Shown piece after piece: positions 43,878-55,329 of a stretch of DNA of 64,000 nucleotides (positions are counted from its first letter, which is position 1; each line of letters opens with the position of its first letter). A program made the translations under genes and the position numbers. A model generated the notes under the pieces. The model did no database searches and was not told the DNA's origin. It saw only the letters and a program-made list of their open reading frames with translations. Location: the NCBI GenBank assembly GCA_947579605.1, contig OX388305.1, positions 35,291,542 to 35,355,541 of the forward strand, in the 5' to 3' direction. Source of the stretch: Athripsodes cinereus (lineage: Eukaryota > Arthropoda > Insecta > Trichoptera > Leptoceridae).

Positions 43878-45030
43878 TGGGGAGATGTGATGGCATTGGC
43901 TAGCAGGAGTATTTCAACACTTAAAAAATGGTTTGATGATAATCTGCTCTCGCTGAACAAAGACAAAACACAATGTGTACCTTTTTCACTGCAGAATAAA
44001 TCAACATCTGACGAAAGTCAAATTGTTAAAATACATACTGAAAAATGTATGGCTGACGTAAGTTGTTGTGGTGCTGAGTGTACGGAGATCGCAATTTGTA
44101 AAAAGGTGAAATATTTAGGGATTTGGATAGATTCCAATGTTAAGTGGAAAGAACATATTCAGGCAACGATAGAAAGGTTGAGAAAGATGCTGTATATATT
44201 CTATATGCTGAGAGACATACTTGACTTACAGGCACTTAAGATGGTTTATTATGCCTTGGTCCAATCTATACTGCAGTATGGCATTGTTGGATGGGGAGGT
44301 GCTTTTAAGACTACTTTAGCGCCATTAATGGTACTGCAGAGAGGCGTGCTAAAGATCATTCTGAGGAGGCCAATAGATTACCCGACCGATAGACTGTATA
44401 AAGATTTGCCGGTACTGTCTCTCGATAAATTGTACAAGAAAGCTTCACTAATACAAATACATAAAGACTATTTTGTATTAAGAATCCACTCGGAATGTTG
44501 TATTAGTCTCAGGGCGCGTGGAGGAGGACTTCTTAAAGTCCCCTTCAAGAGAACTACAACAGGCCAACACCACTATACATACAAAGGTGTGAAGTGGTAC
44601 AACCAGTTAGATATAGAACATGGACGTGCTGATAATGTTGACCTACAGCAATTTAAAAAGTTTGTCAAAAAATATATTGCACGAGACTGAATACATGAAT
44701 AATTATGGTATGACTCTTTTTTGATTTTTGTTTTGTATTTTTTATTTTGGTATGATGTCTTGTATATTTCTGATTTGATCTATATGCTATGATTAAACTT
44801 GTTAAGTGGAATTTCTAGTCGGAACATTATGACTGTATGTGTATGTCTTTTTTCTGATTGCTGTTTGTTTTTATTTTAATTGCTTATATAGTATAAAATA
44901 ATTCTCCCCAAAGCACGAGCTACGCTCAATTTTGGGGAGTAATTGTATTAGGAAAATAAATGTATTGTGTTATTGTTCGATTATTGTAAAATGATATTGT
45001 GTATAATAAACTATTATTATCATTATTATA
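43878..45030 (+). mobile_element. 5'-truncated LINE insertion
   Basis: Contains the 267-codon frame at 43887-44690 and a 3' UTR that ends in ATAATAAACTATTATTATCA with an ATT tail. The 5' break lies just before the frame; no clear target duplication was found. Confidence 0.75.
43887..44690 (+). CDS. LINE reverse transcriptase C-terminal part, open frame
   Basis: The frame of 267 codons begins just after where the catalytic YADD motif would be: ISTLKKWFDDNLLSLNKDKT is the usual segment C-terminal to it. Next come VKYLGIWIDSNVKWKEHIQA (thumb), MVYYALVQSILQYGIVGWGG and the connecting region ending KFVKKYIARD. It is unbroken, so the insertion is young, but it lacks endonuclease and catalytic domains and cannot act alone. 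Family: jockey/CR1-like group; the exact clade is uncertain. The annotated start is only the first ATG inside a truncated copy. Confidence 0.8.
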   Translation: MMALASRSISTLKKWFDDNLLSLNKDKTQCVPFSLQNKSTSDESQIVKIHTEKCMADVSCCGAECTEIAICKKVKYLGIWIDSNVKWKEHIQATIERLRKMLYIFYMLRDILDLQALKMVYYALVQSILQYGIVGWGGAFKTTLAPLMVLQRGVLKIILRRPIDYPTDRLYKDLPVLSLDKLYKKASLIQIHKDYFVLRIHSECCISLRARGGGLLKVPFKRTTTGQHHYTYKGVKWYNQLDIEHGRADNVDLQQFKKFVKKYIARD

Positions 45031-45540
45031 AGTATAAAAAATAAATAAATACGGTTTGAAAGCACTAATTTGCAAATATTGTAGAATATTTTTTCCCATC
45101 GATTTTTCTATTCTACTTGGTCCTTTAACACGACCAATTGATCGTGCTGAAGGATCACGATAAAAGAAATTATGTACTCACATTTAATTCTATTTTTTCA
45201 TGATAGATCTTTAAATAGCTTATTTTCTCGCAATACTACTTGACATTTTGATAGAGTGATGCTAGAAATAGATGTTGTAAAATAAATCAACTGAGAGAAA
45301 ATCGTACAATTCAAAACGAGTAGTTTTATTTGGTAGGTACCTAGCTTTATGAAAAACAATAAAATGAATACCAATTTCGTCCTGCAATATTTCTTATATC
45401 TTGTAAGATAATAAATATTAAAATTCGCCTAGAAAAGGGAATAAAGACTCAATCGAGAAACTAAATTATACCCCTTATACCAGGAGAAATTCTGATTGGG
45501 GCAATGCTTATGGTTTATTATTATGTAGCAGTTAATTATA
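45030..45540. other. AT-rich spacer, nothing recognised
   Basis: No gene is supported. Confidence 0.35.
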
Positions 45541-46056
45541 TATGAAAAAAAACACATTTGTTTTAGTTTTACTTAAAAGATTTTAATGAGCAGTGAAATA
45601 CTACATGTACCGTGTAATTATGTGTTATTGTTGCGGTTATTGTCAAAAATTCGTTTGTAGTCGATCGCCAAGTGCGGTTTGTCTAGGTGGTCTGGTTTTG
45701 ACTTATAAAGTCATTGTCAAACCGATGACAATGTCAATGACTTTATTCACTTAGATCAATATTTCCCAAACTATGGGTCGCGACCCACCAGTGGGTCGTG
45801 AGCGAATATTGAGTGGGGACGATTCGCCACCGTATAAGACATGAATAAAAAAGTGTTGTTGGAGCAATGTTTGGAGAAAAAGAGCTTAAAGGCGGGTCCC
45901 AAGATTGGCAATTTTTCCTAGATGGGTCGGAGCCCAGTCAACTTTGGGAACCACTGACTTTGACAAATCAGTTTGACAATGACTTTATAAGTCGAAGCCA
46001 GGTCACTGCTCTTTAAAATCTTTTAAGTAAAACTAAAACCAATTGTGTTTTTTCCA
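45541..46056. repeat. Fold-back element with two pairs of arms, hAT MITE at centre
   Basis: Outer arms: AACACATTTGTTTTAGTTTT, ACTTAAAAGATTTTAATGAG at 45541-45595, and their reverse complement at 46004-46056. Inner arms: TTTGACTTATAAAGTCATTG at 45692-45723 and its reverse at 45971-46001. On the right the arms are adjacent, on the left 96 bases separate them, which suggests a left insertion or right deletion. The related fragment at 41588-41683 shows it is dispersed. Confidence 0.75.
45757..45956. mobile_element. 200-bp hAT MITE with GGGTCGCGACCC
   Basis: The left end is CAATATTTCCCAAACTATGG, then the palindrome GGGTCGCGACCC. The right end reversed is CAGTGGTTCCCAAAGTTGAC. CAGTGGTTCCCAAA plus GGGTCGCGACCC is well known from hAT (Charlie/SPIN-like) non-autonomous elements. 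Flanks ACTTAGAT and ACTTTGAC agree at 6 of 8 positions, a decayed duplication. Confidence 0.75.
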
Positions 46057-46606
46057 AATATAAACATGGAGTTTTACCAAATTAACGTCGACTCAATAAA
46101 TAGTAGTTGATTGTTTAAATTTAATATAGGTACCTATTATTTTTATTGTGCTGATAAATAAAATAAAAATATTTTTCACTGAACTGGAAATAGTTAATAA
46201 CAATATGAGAATCCTATTTCTTTGTTCACATACTTTAAAAGAAAAGAAATGTACGGTTTATATTACATAAATCTTAAGAAGCTACAAATATTTATTTTTG
46301 GAACAATGTAACGCGACGCCTCTTTCAAAGATTTAAATTTTAGATAAGAGTTGGTATGGAGAAGTTTGTCGTTTAAAATATTACACATTTAACCATTAAT
46401 TCTTCTTCACTATAAAATATTACACATTTAACCATTAATCCTTCTTCACTATAAAAGTTTCATAACAGCTCGTTGCTTTTATATTCAGAAGTTATAAATA
46501 CTAAATTTGGTTTCATCTCTGCTATGGTTGACAAAAAAATATCTAGTATCTAGCAAGTTAACACTCACTAAATATTTTTTACATTATTTGCTTTACAGCA
46601 TCAGAA

Positions 46607-46988
46607 CAAGCTTATTCATTAGGATACTCGCCCAGTAGCAAGGTTATTCATTAGGACACTCACCCAGCAACAAGGTTATTCATTAGGATACTTGCCCAGC
46701 AACAAGGTTATTCATTAGGATACTCACCCAGCAACAAGGTGATTCATCAGATACTCGCCCAGCAACAAGGTTATTCATTAGGATACTCATCCAGCAACAA
46801 GGTTATTCATTAGGATACTCGCCCAGTAACAAGATTATTCATTAGGATACTCACCCAGCAACAAGGTTACTCATTAGGATACTCACCCAGCAACAAGGTT
46901 ATTCATTAGGATACTCATCCAGCAACAAGGTTATTCATTAGGATACTCGCCCAGTAACAAGATTATTCATTAGGATACTCACTCACCC
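46607..46988 (+). repeat. 32-bp minisatellite, 12 units, with higher-order pattern
   Basis: The unit is CAAGGTTATTCATTAGGATA then CTCACCCAGCAA. Twelve units follow, one shortened. Variant order shows units 6-8 (CATCC; CGCCCAGTAA; CAAGATT) repeated as units 10-12, so a four-unit block of 128 bases was duplicated. Confidence 0.93.
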
Positions 46989-47149
46989 GTCTTCCTCCGA
47001 TAACAACTTTCATCAGTCCGGCCTTATTCCATTATCTATTGATCATCTATTACAGTGATTCCCAAAGTGGTCCAGGTGGATCACCAGGACTCCACGGGAG
47101 ACTCGACGGGGGTCCACGATGGCGTGACTAAAAAATGGGGGTGCACGAG

Positions 47150-47275
47150 TCGTATGTGAGGGTACTGAGAGATAGTCAGGCAGTCACTAGCTTTAGAAGC
47201 AAATTAAAAACTGAGCTCTTCACTAGCGCCCTTGTTCCGGTCTAGGGACTGTTAAACGGCGTCATAAATAAAATA
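47150..47275 (+). pseudogene. LINE ORF2 end captured in the MITE
   Basis: Translation gives SFRSKLKTELFTSALVPV before TAG, which matches the FRxxLKTxLF ends of CR1/jockey LINEs. The following AACGGCGTCATAAATAAAAT looks like a LINE 3' terminus. Only about 20-30 codons remain. Confidence 0.55.
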
Positions 47276-47359
47276 AAATCATTCAAAATCATCATCCACA
47301 AATCCATAGCTAAAGTATCGGATATTCGATAAAAGCACCAGATATTGACATAAGCAACA

Positions 47360-47460
47360 GTCGGTAGGTACATTGTACAAAAAGGTACTGTGAGAAAATA
47401 TTCAGTAAGAAAACCGAGGAACTTTTGAAATATTTCAAATTCTTTTACCATTTTAAAAAT
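47360..47460 (+). repeat. Segment shared with 25008-25095
   Basis: GGTACATTGTACAAAAAGGT, AGAAAACCGAGGAACTTTTG and AATATTTCAAATTCTTTTACC align in order with the segment in the hAT element at 21097-25198. Confidence 0.7.
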
Positions 47461-47569
47461 TTAGCGACGGAGGTGCATTAGAAATACAGGGGGTCCACCG
47501 GAACCAGCAAATCTTTGAAAGTGGTCTATGAGAAGAAAAAAAGTTTGGGAACCTCTGATCTATCATTTA

Positions 47570-48140
47570 AGATATCCCACGGAAAAATAAGAAAAAGAAA
47601 TCTAATTAAAAAAAAACATGTTTTACACACATCAAAGAAAAATAAAAGATTTTATCATAATTCATAATTAATAGCTAATTAAAACTTTTCCATGCGAAAG
47701 ATTGTCTTCATGTTTTGAGCTTAGTCTTGGAATAATGATTATTCCGCCAAGTAACATATTTTTTATGAAAAGTGTGCTCATTATTAAGAGATTTATTTTG
47801 TTATAGGTATATCTTTCATGTTTATATATTTACGAATAATATAAAAAATATCAAATTAATACGCTTAGTAGCAGTCTCATTCATTCTCAAACCGTGATGC
47901 GGTGAGTGTCCCCTGTACACGTTTTTTTTTTTCCGATAGGTCCATTCTAATATATTTTATAGTTTATTGATTTACCAAAACGACACATCACGGTATATTG
48001 ATACAACAGCAGTCATATTTTTATCAATATATGAAATCATTTTGTTTGCAGTTGACAAGTCTGTTCTTCACGAGAATTTTGTTGGTATATATTTTGTGAA
48101 ACTCCATGTCTATCAAATTAATCATATAATTACACGTATT
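47570..48140. other. AT-rich spacer, nothing recognised
   Basis: No gene is supported. Confidence 0.35.
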
Positions 48141-48141
48141 T

Positions 48142-48274
48142 TATTAAAATTGACTCGAGTTTCGACATGTTAACAAACGGAGTTTGAAACAAACATTACA
48201 ATCGTTGCATTCGTCCAACATAACATGAGTTTGAAAAAGACATTTCAATAATCGAAACTTGAGTCACTTTAAAT
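48142..48274. repeat. Inverted repeat with 23-base arms
   Basis: ATTAAAATTGACTCGAGTTT CGA at 48142-48164 pairs with TCGAAACTTGAGTCACTTTA AAT at 48252-48274 with few mismatches, around an 87-base loop. No target duplication was found. Confidence 0.6.
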
Positions 48275-48603
48275 AAAGTACATGTACCATAAAATAATAT
48301 ATTATTTATATTTGATTAAGTAAAAAAAAATCAAAATATAATAACAAATTATATTATTATCTCGATGTGAAAATTAACATATATTTTCTTAATTGGGAGA
48401 TTATTCAGGTGATTTCTTTTGATTAGATAATGTAAATTATTATGAGAAAATAGTATTACAAAATATTTGGTTGGTATATACAAATAGTAGTACAAAATAT
48501 AGGAAGCTAATTATATCGAAGTTTTCGGTACAAAATTATGTTGTTTTGAAAAAATATCACTCAGAGATTGAGTTTTTTTATTTATACAAATCAATTATAC
48601 CTA

Positions 48604-48692
48604 CGAAGAGGACAGCTTGCATGTTTCTTACATGCAGCTGGTCTGCTGGTTACCCCACTTGTGGGATATGCCGTGATGGTATAGTAGTAGTA
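48604..48692 (+). repeat. SINE family A, 3' end only
   Basis: CGAAGAGGACAGCTTGCATG, TTACATGCAGCTGGTCTGCT, CCCCACTTGTGGGATATGCC and GTGATGGTATAGTAGTAG are the last 85 bases of the family. Confidence 0.75.
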
Positions 48693-48699
48693 ATTATAC

Positions 48700-49520
48700 C
48701 TATACCAACAGGCACATTGAATACATACAAAACGGAAGGTAAACAACAGAAACAAAATTAGATTAGAACAACAAGTTACAGTAAACAGTTTGTTTTCATA
48801 AAATACTTTTAAATTATTTTGTTGTTTATGTACTTCAACAAAATCATTAGAAGAATTCTAGAAAGCAGTTTATTGTTTGGAAACGTAAGAAATGTGAATG
48901 CATATCAAACAGTAATGTGCTATCAAAAATAATTATTTCTTACATTACATTATTAGATATAGGTACATAATAATAATTTTAACTTGATTATGTTACTTTA
49001 CACTTTGAAAAGCTCCTGCGGACTTTGCAAACTCCGCTATACTTTTATCAGTTATTTATCGTCAGTGTATAAAAACTTTAAAATGTTGTACTGAAAACTA
49101 AGACTATGGTTTAATCGTCGTTATTCCACGACTAGTCGTCTACTTATTTATAATCCCATCACATACCTCAATTAATGTGACTTAATGTTTTATATAACAG
49201 TGATGAGAATATGTTCTGTGCTGTGATCTTAAAAATTTACGAGTAGCTGAATATGTACGGAAAGTTAAATTGGCGGAAAGTAAAAGGGCGGAAATTAAGT
49301 CAGCGAAACACTTTCAGAAGATCGATTTGGATTCTGCAAAGAGACAGGTACAAGAGATGCAATCTTGAGTTTAAGACTAGTTCAAGAAAAGAGAATAACA
49401 ATAAATAAAAACGCGTGCATAAGACCTAGAAAAGGCATTCGATAAAGTAGAATGGAAATTACTTTTCAAAACTCCAAATCAATAAAACACAGGCTCTCAA
49501 AGTTGGATCGTTGCTTTTTG
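48700..49520. other. AT-rich spacer, nothing recognised
   Basis: No gene is supported. AAAAGGCATTCGATAAAGTA GAATGG near 49430 faintly resembles a reverse transcriptase motif-A coding piece (AFDKVEW), too short to be called. Confidence 0.35.
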
Positions 49521-49766
49521 TCTTATGGGGTGTTCACATTTGGCGAATTTCGTTTGCATTAAAAAAAAATTCGCCGGACGCCCATTGATCGTCACAAGTG
49601 TTCACACAGTCCACCGATATAGATAGGATCTGTCAGGTGCGCTTTGATTTTGACGTTGTTTTCAAAATGGCGTACGTCGAAATGGAGATTGCAAAGTGTT
49701 TATTATTAAATGTTTAGAATTTTTACTAATTTTTTTATTGTTTAACCGGATTTGGGTGCAGATGAC

Positions 49767-49973
49767 AAAACCAATCAGAAACCTCGATTGGAGAAACCAT
49801 GTCTACACAATGCAACATTGCGTAAAATTTAATCGTAAGAAGTGAGAAAGGTGTCCCAACGCTTACGAAGACACCGAAAGTGATCACTTAAGCCAGCCTA
49901 GAGCCAATTCGTAAGCGTTGGGACACCTTTCTCACTTCTTCCGATTAAATTTTACGCAATGTTGCATTGTGTA
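49767..49973 (+). mobile_element. Family 3 insertion, two-arm copy
   Basis: Tail AAAACCAATCAGAAACCTCG ATTGG, then arm ACACAATGCAACATTGCGTA up to CAACGCTTACGAA at about 49863, a loop GACACCGAAAGTGATCACTT AAGCCAGCCTAGAGCCAA, then the reverse arm to GTTGCATTGTGT at 49972. Arms are about 65 bases and nearly perfect. Flanks TGCAGATGAC and TTGTGATGAC agree at 7 of 10. The loop orientation relative to the tail is opposite to that of the copy at 35782. Confidence 0.75.
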
Positions 49974-51599
49974 TTGTGATGACCCTACCTATTTTAAACC
50001 ATTCTAAGCTCCGAATTTGCAACATCCTAGCTTCTAAACTATACCTACTGTAATAAATGATTCCCAAACTAGAATTTACATCCCTATCCGACTAGCTAAG
50101 AATTGTATGAATTTTCGCATTGTTGCAAATATACGTACGAAATATCGCATTCCTAATTGAATTAATTAACGAATTTTGGCCTTTCGTGATCGTCTAGATT
50201 TATCTATTAACTATTTTCATAGATTTGGACCCAGTACGTTGTGTTTTGACGATAATTTTACCTACGTTGTGTATTTTTAAAAAACGCAAAATAATTCACC
50301 TGAAATATACATTTCAATAATCAAAAAGAACAACAAAATCACAAAATAAATAAAACAATTTAAACATGAATTTTGATACATATTAACTCTGAGATCAACT
50401 TTGACGTCAGATCACTTACCTTGAGATACTGTAAAATAACATAATAAAAATAGTGCACAGTAAAACATAAAATATAACTTAACAAATCATTATAAAATAA
50501 AATTCAAATAATATTATTCCATGTCATCACGAGAATGTTGTATGGTAACTAGTTGCCGACCCATGACCCTACATAAGATAACCATTTCATAGTACCTATA
50601 ACCAATGTATGTATGTTCTACAACATAACATACCTACTAATTCGTTGAGTCGAAAGGACAGTGGCGCACCCAAAAACACAACTTTATTACTTTTGAATAT
50701 TAATTAAATTTCAACACGATTGCTATGACATCATTTTCAGAGACTAACTACCATGTTAGTGCATGGAAAGCATGCTGTGTCCATGCTAAAGGAGCGCCAC
50801 CTTCGCTCCTTCTCGTCTCAAACTCGCCATGCCGTACTTTGAGCCCGGGTGCACTAATCTACACCGAATATATAAAATAATATATAATATGTATACTCAT
50901 TTGAACATGCAGCTATATATAATAAGAATAACTATAAATATATGTTAAGAAGCTTTGTCTAGGACCCTGGCGGGAAACGGGGCAAGACCCATATTGACCC
51001 TTGTCTCAAAAGCTGAATCGAAGAGATGGGAGCAGGGCTTACTAACGGTACACCTACATTTCGAAGCAGGATTAGGACTGAAATTGTTAGTATATAGTAT
51101 ATGTTTCTACAAAGTACATAATACGTCTCGTGCATAATTGTATAATAATAATGATAAATATGTGGTTACGAATAGATCAAACCCACACTATAGACACAAG
51201 GTAGCTAGTCTAGTGTCGATAGGCAGAAGGGATCCATATCCATAAGGTAATCTCGACAAGATTTAGCTATAAAAGACTACATATTTATGGTGAGGTGAAT
51301 TTAGGAATCATGTAAGTCAAAATAAAAATATATTAAGACCAATAAATACATAAATATTACTTATGATTAGTGTCATGCAAAATATCAAATTTGTTCCTTC
51401 CATGATATCGCAGCAATTACAGCATGTTGAATAAGTAGAAAATCCAGTAAGTTCGTAGAATACAAATGACATTCGACGATAAAATATGTAATTAAATTAA
51501 TAATCAAATAATATCCTGATCAACGTACAACTTCTCTCCAAACTGCATAATCTTTCGTTATGGTAAAATAAATTAAATAAAAGTATAATATTAGGTGGG

Positions 51600-51670
51600 T
51601 CGGTACGTCACTGCCGTCCGTCTAGTATTAGGTTTGTGGGACGGCGCTATATAAATTCAGTCATAGGTAC
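51600..51670 (+). repeat. LINE-type 3' terminus
   Basis: GTGGGACGGCGCTATATAAA TTC resembles the GGCGCTTTACAAATTG terminus of the LINE at 32515-32790. No coding sequence remains in front of it. Confidence 0.4.
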
Positions 51671-52305
51671 ATACATACATATAATAATACTGAAAATAGG
51701 CATACATAACACATAATTCCTTTGTTTTCAAAATCTGTAAAATTAAATCCTTGAGTACAAATATTGCCTTGTAGACAACAGACATCCTGAGAGTATCCTA
51801 GCACCTAAATATAAATAAATTAATAATATTGAAAAATCTTATCTTATGACAGCTGGCAGCATCACGGATTTTAAATGTTAATTCAAAGTAATTTATGATG
51901 ATCTATATATATTCCCAAATGTGGAAATATCACTAAAATATAATGTATTAACTACTACGAAGGTGGGTAAATAAAAATATTAAAATATGTCGAATTCAAA
52001 CACTGAGATTAATATGAGTCCCACCTCTCCTAGGCTCAAAACTAAACTGCCAAGAGTAATCTCTCATCTCCCTTCAGATCCTGGAAAGTGTCGACCCAAA
52101 GCAACAAAAAAAACTACATCCATCTCTTCCGGACACACACCAAAATATACATGTCTCTGTCTCCTACATATCTAGTTGTGTTCGACAACCACTTGAGATC
52201 AAACTAAGTTTCATCCCTTTATTAATTACCTACTACAAATATTCCATCTAGGTATACGAAAATAATATTTACAATCTTGTATATATTCATTTCATCACAG
52301 TATGT

Positions 52306-52347
52306 AGACATGGTTTCTCCAATCGAGGTTTCTGATTGGTTTTGTTT
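52306..52347 (-). repeat. Family 3 tail only
   Basis: GTAGACATGGTTTCTCCAAT then CGAGGTTTCTGATTGGTTTT is the reverse complement of the tail at 49767. No arm is attached. It lies inverted to the copy at 49767 within the same Harbinger-like element. Confidence 0.75.
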
Positions 52348-52689
52348 ATTATTAGTTCAAAATGTTATATTAGAGGTTATAAGGTGCCTTTTAATTGAGA
52401 AAACAAACGCCACAAACCAACAACAAAGATAACAACTGTCATGAAGCAGGAAACATTATAAAATTTATAGGTTATAAAGTTTTTACGATAGATACGGACG
52501 CCGCACACATCTACACATGCGCGAATAGTTCAACCAGAGGAAAAAGTTGAAAGATGGTCCACTTGAGACGATATCGTTTTTACTAGTTTTTATCGTTTCA
52601 GACTAGCTGTTATTTTGTTCACACGGTTCAAATGGCTGACGATATTTTGGTGTCCTGGTGATATTCGCCAAATGTGAACACCACATTAG

Positions 52690-54160
52690 TGAAAGCACAT
52701 TACTATAAACATCCAGATACAACAAGTTATGACGATACGTTAATCTTCTAAATAATGGTGAAATTGTATTTAGTTTATAAATCATTCTACTCCACGACGA
52801 AATGCCAAAATAATAGAACTCTGAATTTGCTTTCTTGTTCTAATTTTGTAATTAATTGACAATTTGACGTTTTACATCCACAGCACAATAATGTAACGAT
52901 AATTTTAATTTTGATGATTTGATCATGACGAGGCTAAGCTACCGCACAATGAGGACGTAAGGACAATTAAAATAAATAGATATACCTTTCAATTTTGCAA
53001 AAAAAGAAATTTATATACATGAAATTATTTTTTTAAGATAAAACTTTTAATAATAGTTTGTAATTTCTGTAACCCTATCTTAGTTATACCAAGAAATGTT
53101 CATAACTTTCATTTTCAATAAAAGTTTTGCTTCCAAGAAATCCTTAATGAACGGCAATTTACACCTTTCTCCGTAAAGAACATTTCGAGGCTAGCGTTTG
53201 CGCTTTTGCATCGGAAATTCTCATCTGAGCACGTCCTTCTTATTAAACTACTTCTTTATGCAACTTATTATACGAGTACACAGAATTCTCATTCTTTAAC
53301 AGCACTGGTTCTAGATGTATAAAAAAAACTTTTAAAATAGTTATATGTATATTTATGGAGTACATCAATAAAATATAAAATAATGGAGTGAGGTTTCATC
53401 CACAGGTAATTTCATTAAGATATAATTGATTATCCATGTATAACTTATTTTTCATCAAAATTTCTTCAAAAGATTTTATCAAAATTGGTTGAAATTTATA
53501 TACCTACTTAGTGAAAAGATTACAATTGAACACTTCCAAGAAAATCAGAACTTATTTTTATTGCCGGAAGAATTAAACGTGTACCCTGTTTTTCTTTTGG
53601 ATGCTTAAAATACAAATCTCCGTCTACCAATTGTTATGTTAATACCGCAAAGATAAATTTTCTGAGAATATGTTTTATTATTAAAAAAATTATCTGGCTG
53701 TTGTTTACCTAAGATAATATTATTTTATTAACATGTTTGGTAAATTTGTGCGGTTGTACGTGTAAACACATTTCGTGTAGATACTTAGTAAACACATACT
53801 TTGTTCCTAGCAAATATCCAACTAAATGTTGCTACTTTGCTGCGAATATTTACTGGAACCAAATATATTTTATTTGTGCTTTACACCGCATGGTCCATGA
53901 ATACACAATACTAAGAGACGGTGATGGTCCATAAGTACACAATTTTGTGCTACGTTATCTAGATCCTCTCTACAATTATAGGCTTAGAATTGTATTACAT
54001 TGTATTGCAAGATATCACGCTATCCCTTCATAACTATTAGTACCTATGTTCCTTCAAAACAACAAAAACTTCTCCACTATTATTACTCCTACGGTACATC
54101 CATGAATTTTTCGATAATTTCCTTGTTAATTTCCTGGAACATGGCAGATGTTCTCTTACG
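52690..54160. other. AT-rich spacer, nothing recognised
   Basis: About 1.5 kb without supported features. Confidence 0.4.
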
Positions 54161-54176
54161 GTACCTACTTTCATTA

Positions 54177-54351
54177 GTATATTATTAAATGTGTCGGTGC
54201 ACACGTAGTAGAATTCCATTATTATGTAATTTGAAACAGGCGTTTCTTTCTACTATAGATTATTGATTCCGAGAGAGACGTCTTTCGATAGTACATCTAT
54301 AGTAGATCAATAATCTATAGTAGAAAGGAACACTTGTTTCAAATAACATAA
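54177..54351 (+). mobile_element. Stem-and-tail insertion, family 1, copy B
   Basis: The 175-bp insertion lies between perfect 11-bp copies of TACTTTCATTA (54166-54176 and 54352-54362). Tail: GTGTCGGTGCACACGTAGTA GAATTCCAT. Arm: ATGTAATTTGAAACAGGCGT to CTATAGATTATTGAT, repeated in reverse complement from AATCAATAATCTATAGTAGA to ACATAA. The loop has GAGAGACGTCTTTCGA as in copy A. Confidence 0.92.
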
Positions 54352-54499
54352 TACTTTCATTACATTATAGTTTGCTATCCCACTCATACGTAGTCTTAAA
54401 TATTTGTTGTCACACATTTACTTAACAAATTTTCAACTAAATGCCTTTTGGTCTTTTAAATTTTACGATATATTTTAATTATTAATATTGATGCAAAAA

Positions 54500-55072
54500 A
54501 TAAATGAAACATTGTGGATAAAATCCGCGGGATTGTTTCGAACATGACAAAAATACTAGTGCACAATACCACAAAAAAAATACCGTTATGTTACTATCAC
54601 TAACGTATGCAAGCGATAATAATATGAACGTGATTGAAGAAGGAAAAAAATGGAGATGCGATCGCTGAAAAGAATGGTTGGTAAAACGTTGCGTGAATCG
54701 TGATAAAGGGAGGAATAAGGATATTAGAAGAATGAGCAGATGCAAGAGGAATGTTGTGGTCAGAACGCGCGTAAATAAGTTACGATGGCTTGGACATATT
54801 GAACGAATGCACGATGAAAGGATGACGAAAGGGATGTAGCTATCTGAAAGAAGGGGTTAAAGAAAGCGCTGGCGTCCAAGAACCACGTGGCTTGATCACT
54901 TAGATCAAACTCTAAAGGACGGCCGCGTGTTGAGTAAGAGAAGACGGCATGCATGGATGAGAAACTGGATGAATGTAGAGGTAGCGAAGGAAATGTGTAA
55001 AGATAGATCTATTTGGCATTCCGTTCTCTTTGCCTACTCCACTTGTACGTATAGCATACCTAGTAGTTATTA
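54500..55072 (+). pseudogene. RTE-type LINE ORF2 C-terminus (RTE-a), second copy
   Basis: Frames give VNKLRWLGHIERMHDERMTK, then (after frame changes) PRTTWLDHLDQTLKDGRVLS and WMRNWMNVEVAKEMCKDRSI ending SVLFAYST. It parallels 27664-28738 but is not interrupted at WLGH. Several stops and indels make it dead. Confidence 0.78.
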
Positions 55073-55114
55073 GAACTAGTCACTATTAATATTTGATAAT
55101 TATTTATTCACTTA

Positions 55115-55318
55115 ATAATTCAAGAGTTTTTAACGATACACTGTGGAAATCCATTTTTAATTTTATTAAATAAAATATAAAAATATAGTATTGAGCACTG
55201 TTTGTGTTTAATCTCCACTTTGTTAGGTTAGTTGTAACGTTCGGTATCAAACCTGACAAAATGGAGATTAAACAGTGCTCAATAATATATTTATATATTT
55301 TATTTATGTGATAAAAAA
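55115..55318 (+). mobile_element. Stem-and-tail insertion, family 2, copy 3
   Basis: Tail ACACTGTGGAAATCCATTTT, then an arm ATAAAATATAAAAATATAGT ATTGAGCACTG that returns in reverse complement (AACAGTGCTCAATAATATAT to TTTATTTATG). Loop-side words TTTAATCTCCACTTTGT and AAATGGAGATTAAA also pair. Flanks TATTTATTCACTTA and TATTTATTAATTTA agree at 12 of 14, a decayed duplication. Confidence 0.7.
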
Positions 55319-55329
55319 TATTTATTAAT

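Larger units (their letters stand above)
47053..47557. mobile_element. 505-bp hAT MITE carrying a LINE tail
   Basis: The left end is CAGTGATTCCCAAAGTGGTC and the right end, reversed, CAGAGGTTCCCAAACTTTTT. Flanks ATCTATTA (47045-47052) and ATCTATCA (47558-47565) give an 8-bp duplication with one change. Inside are a LINE C-terminal piece and a segment shared with 25008-25095. Confidence 0.85.
49526..52685. mobile_element. 3.16-kb Harbinger-like element with TTA duplication
   Basis: The left end is TGGGGTGTTCACATTTGGCG, the right end reversed TGTGGTGTTCACATTTGGCG, pairing for about 22 bases. TTA flanks both ends (49523-49525, 52686-52688). Short inverted ends with a TTA duplication are the mark of PIF/Harbinger. 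No nuclease or Myb-like coding is found, and the interior contains other repeats (family 3 at 49767 and 52306, a LINE-type tail at 51645), so it is non-autonomous and enlarged by insertions. Confidence 0.75.

Noticed and set aside
46607..46988. CRISPR array
   Set aside because: Repeats are directly adjacent with no unique spacers and the genome is eukaryotic; it is a minisatellite.
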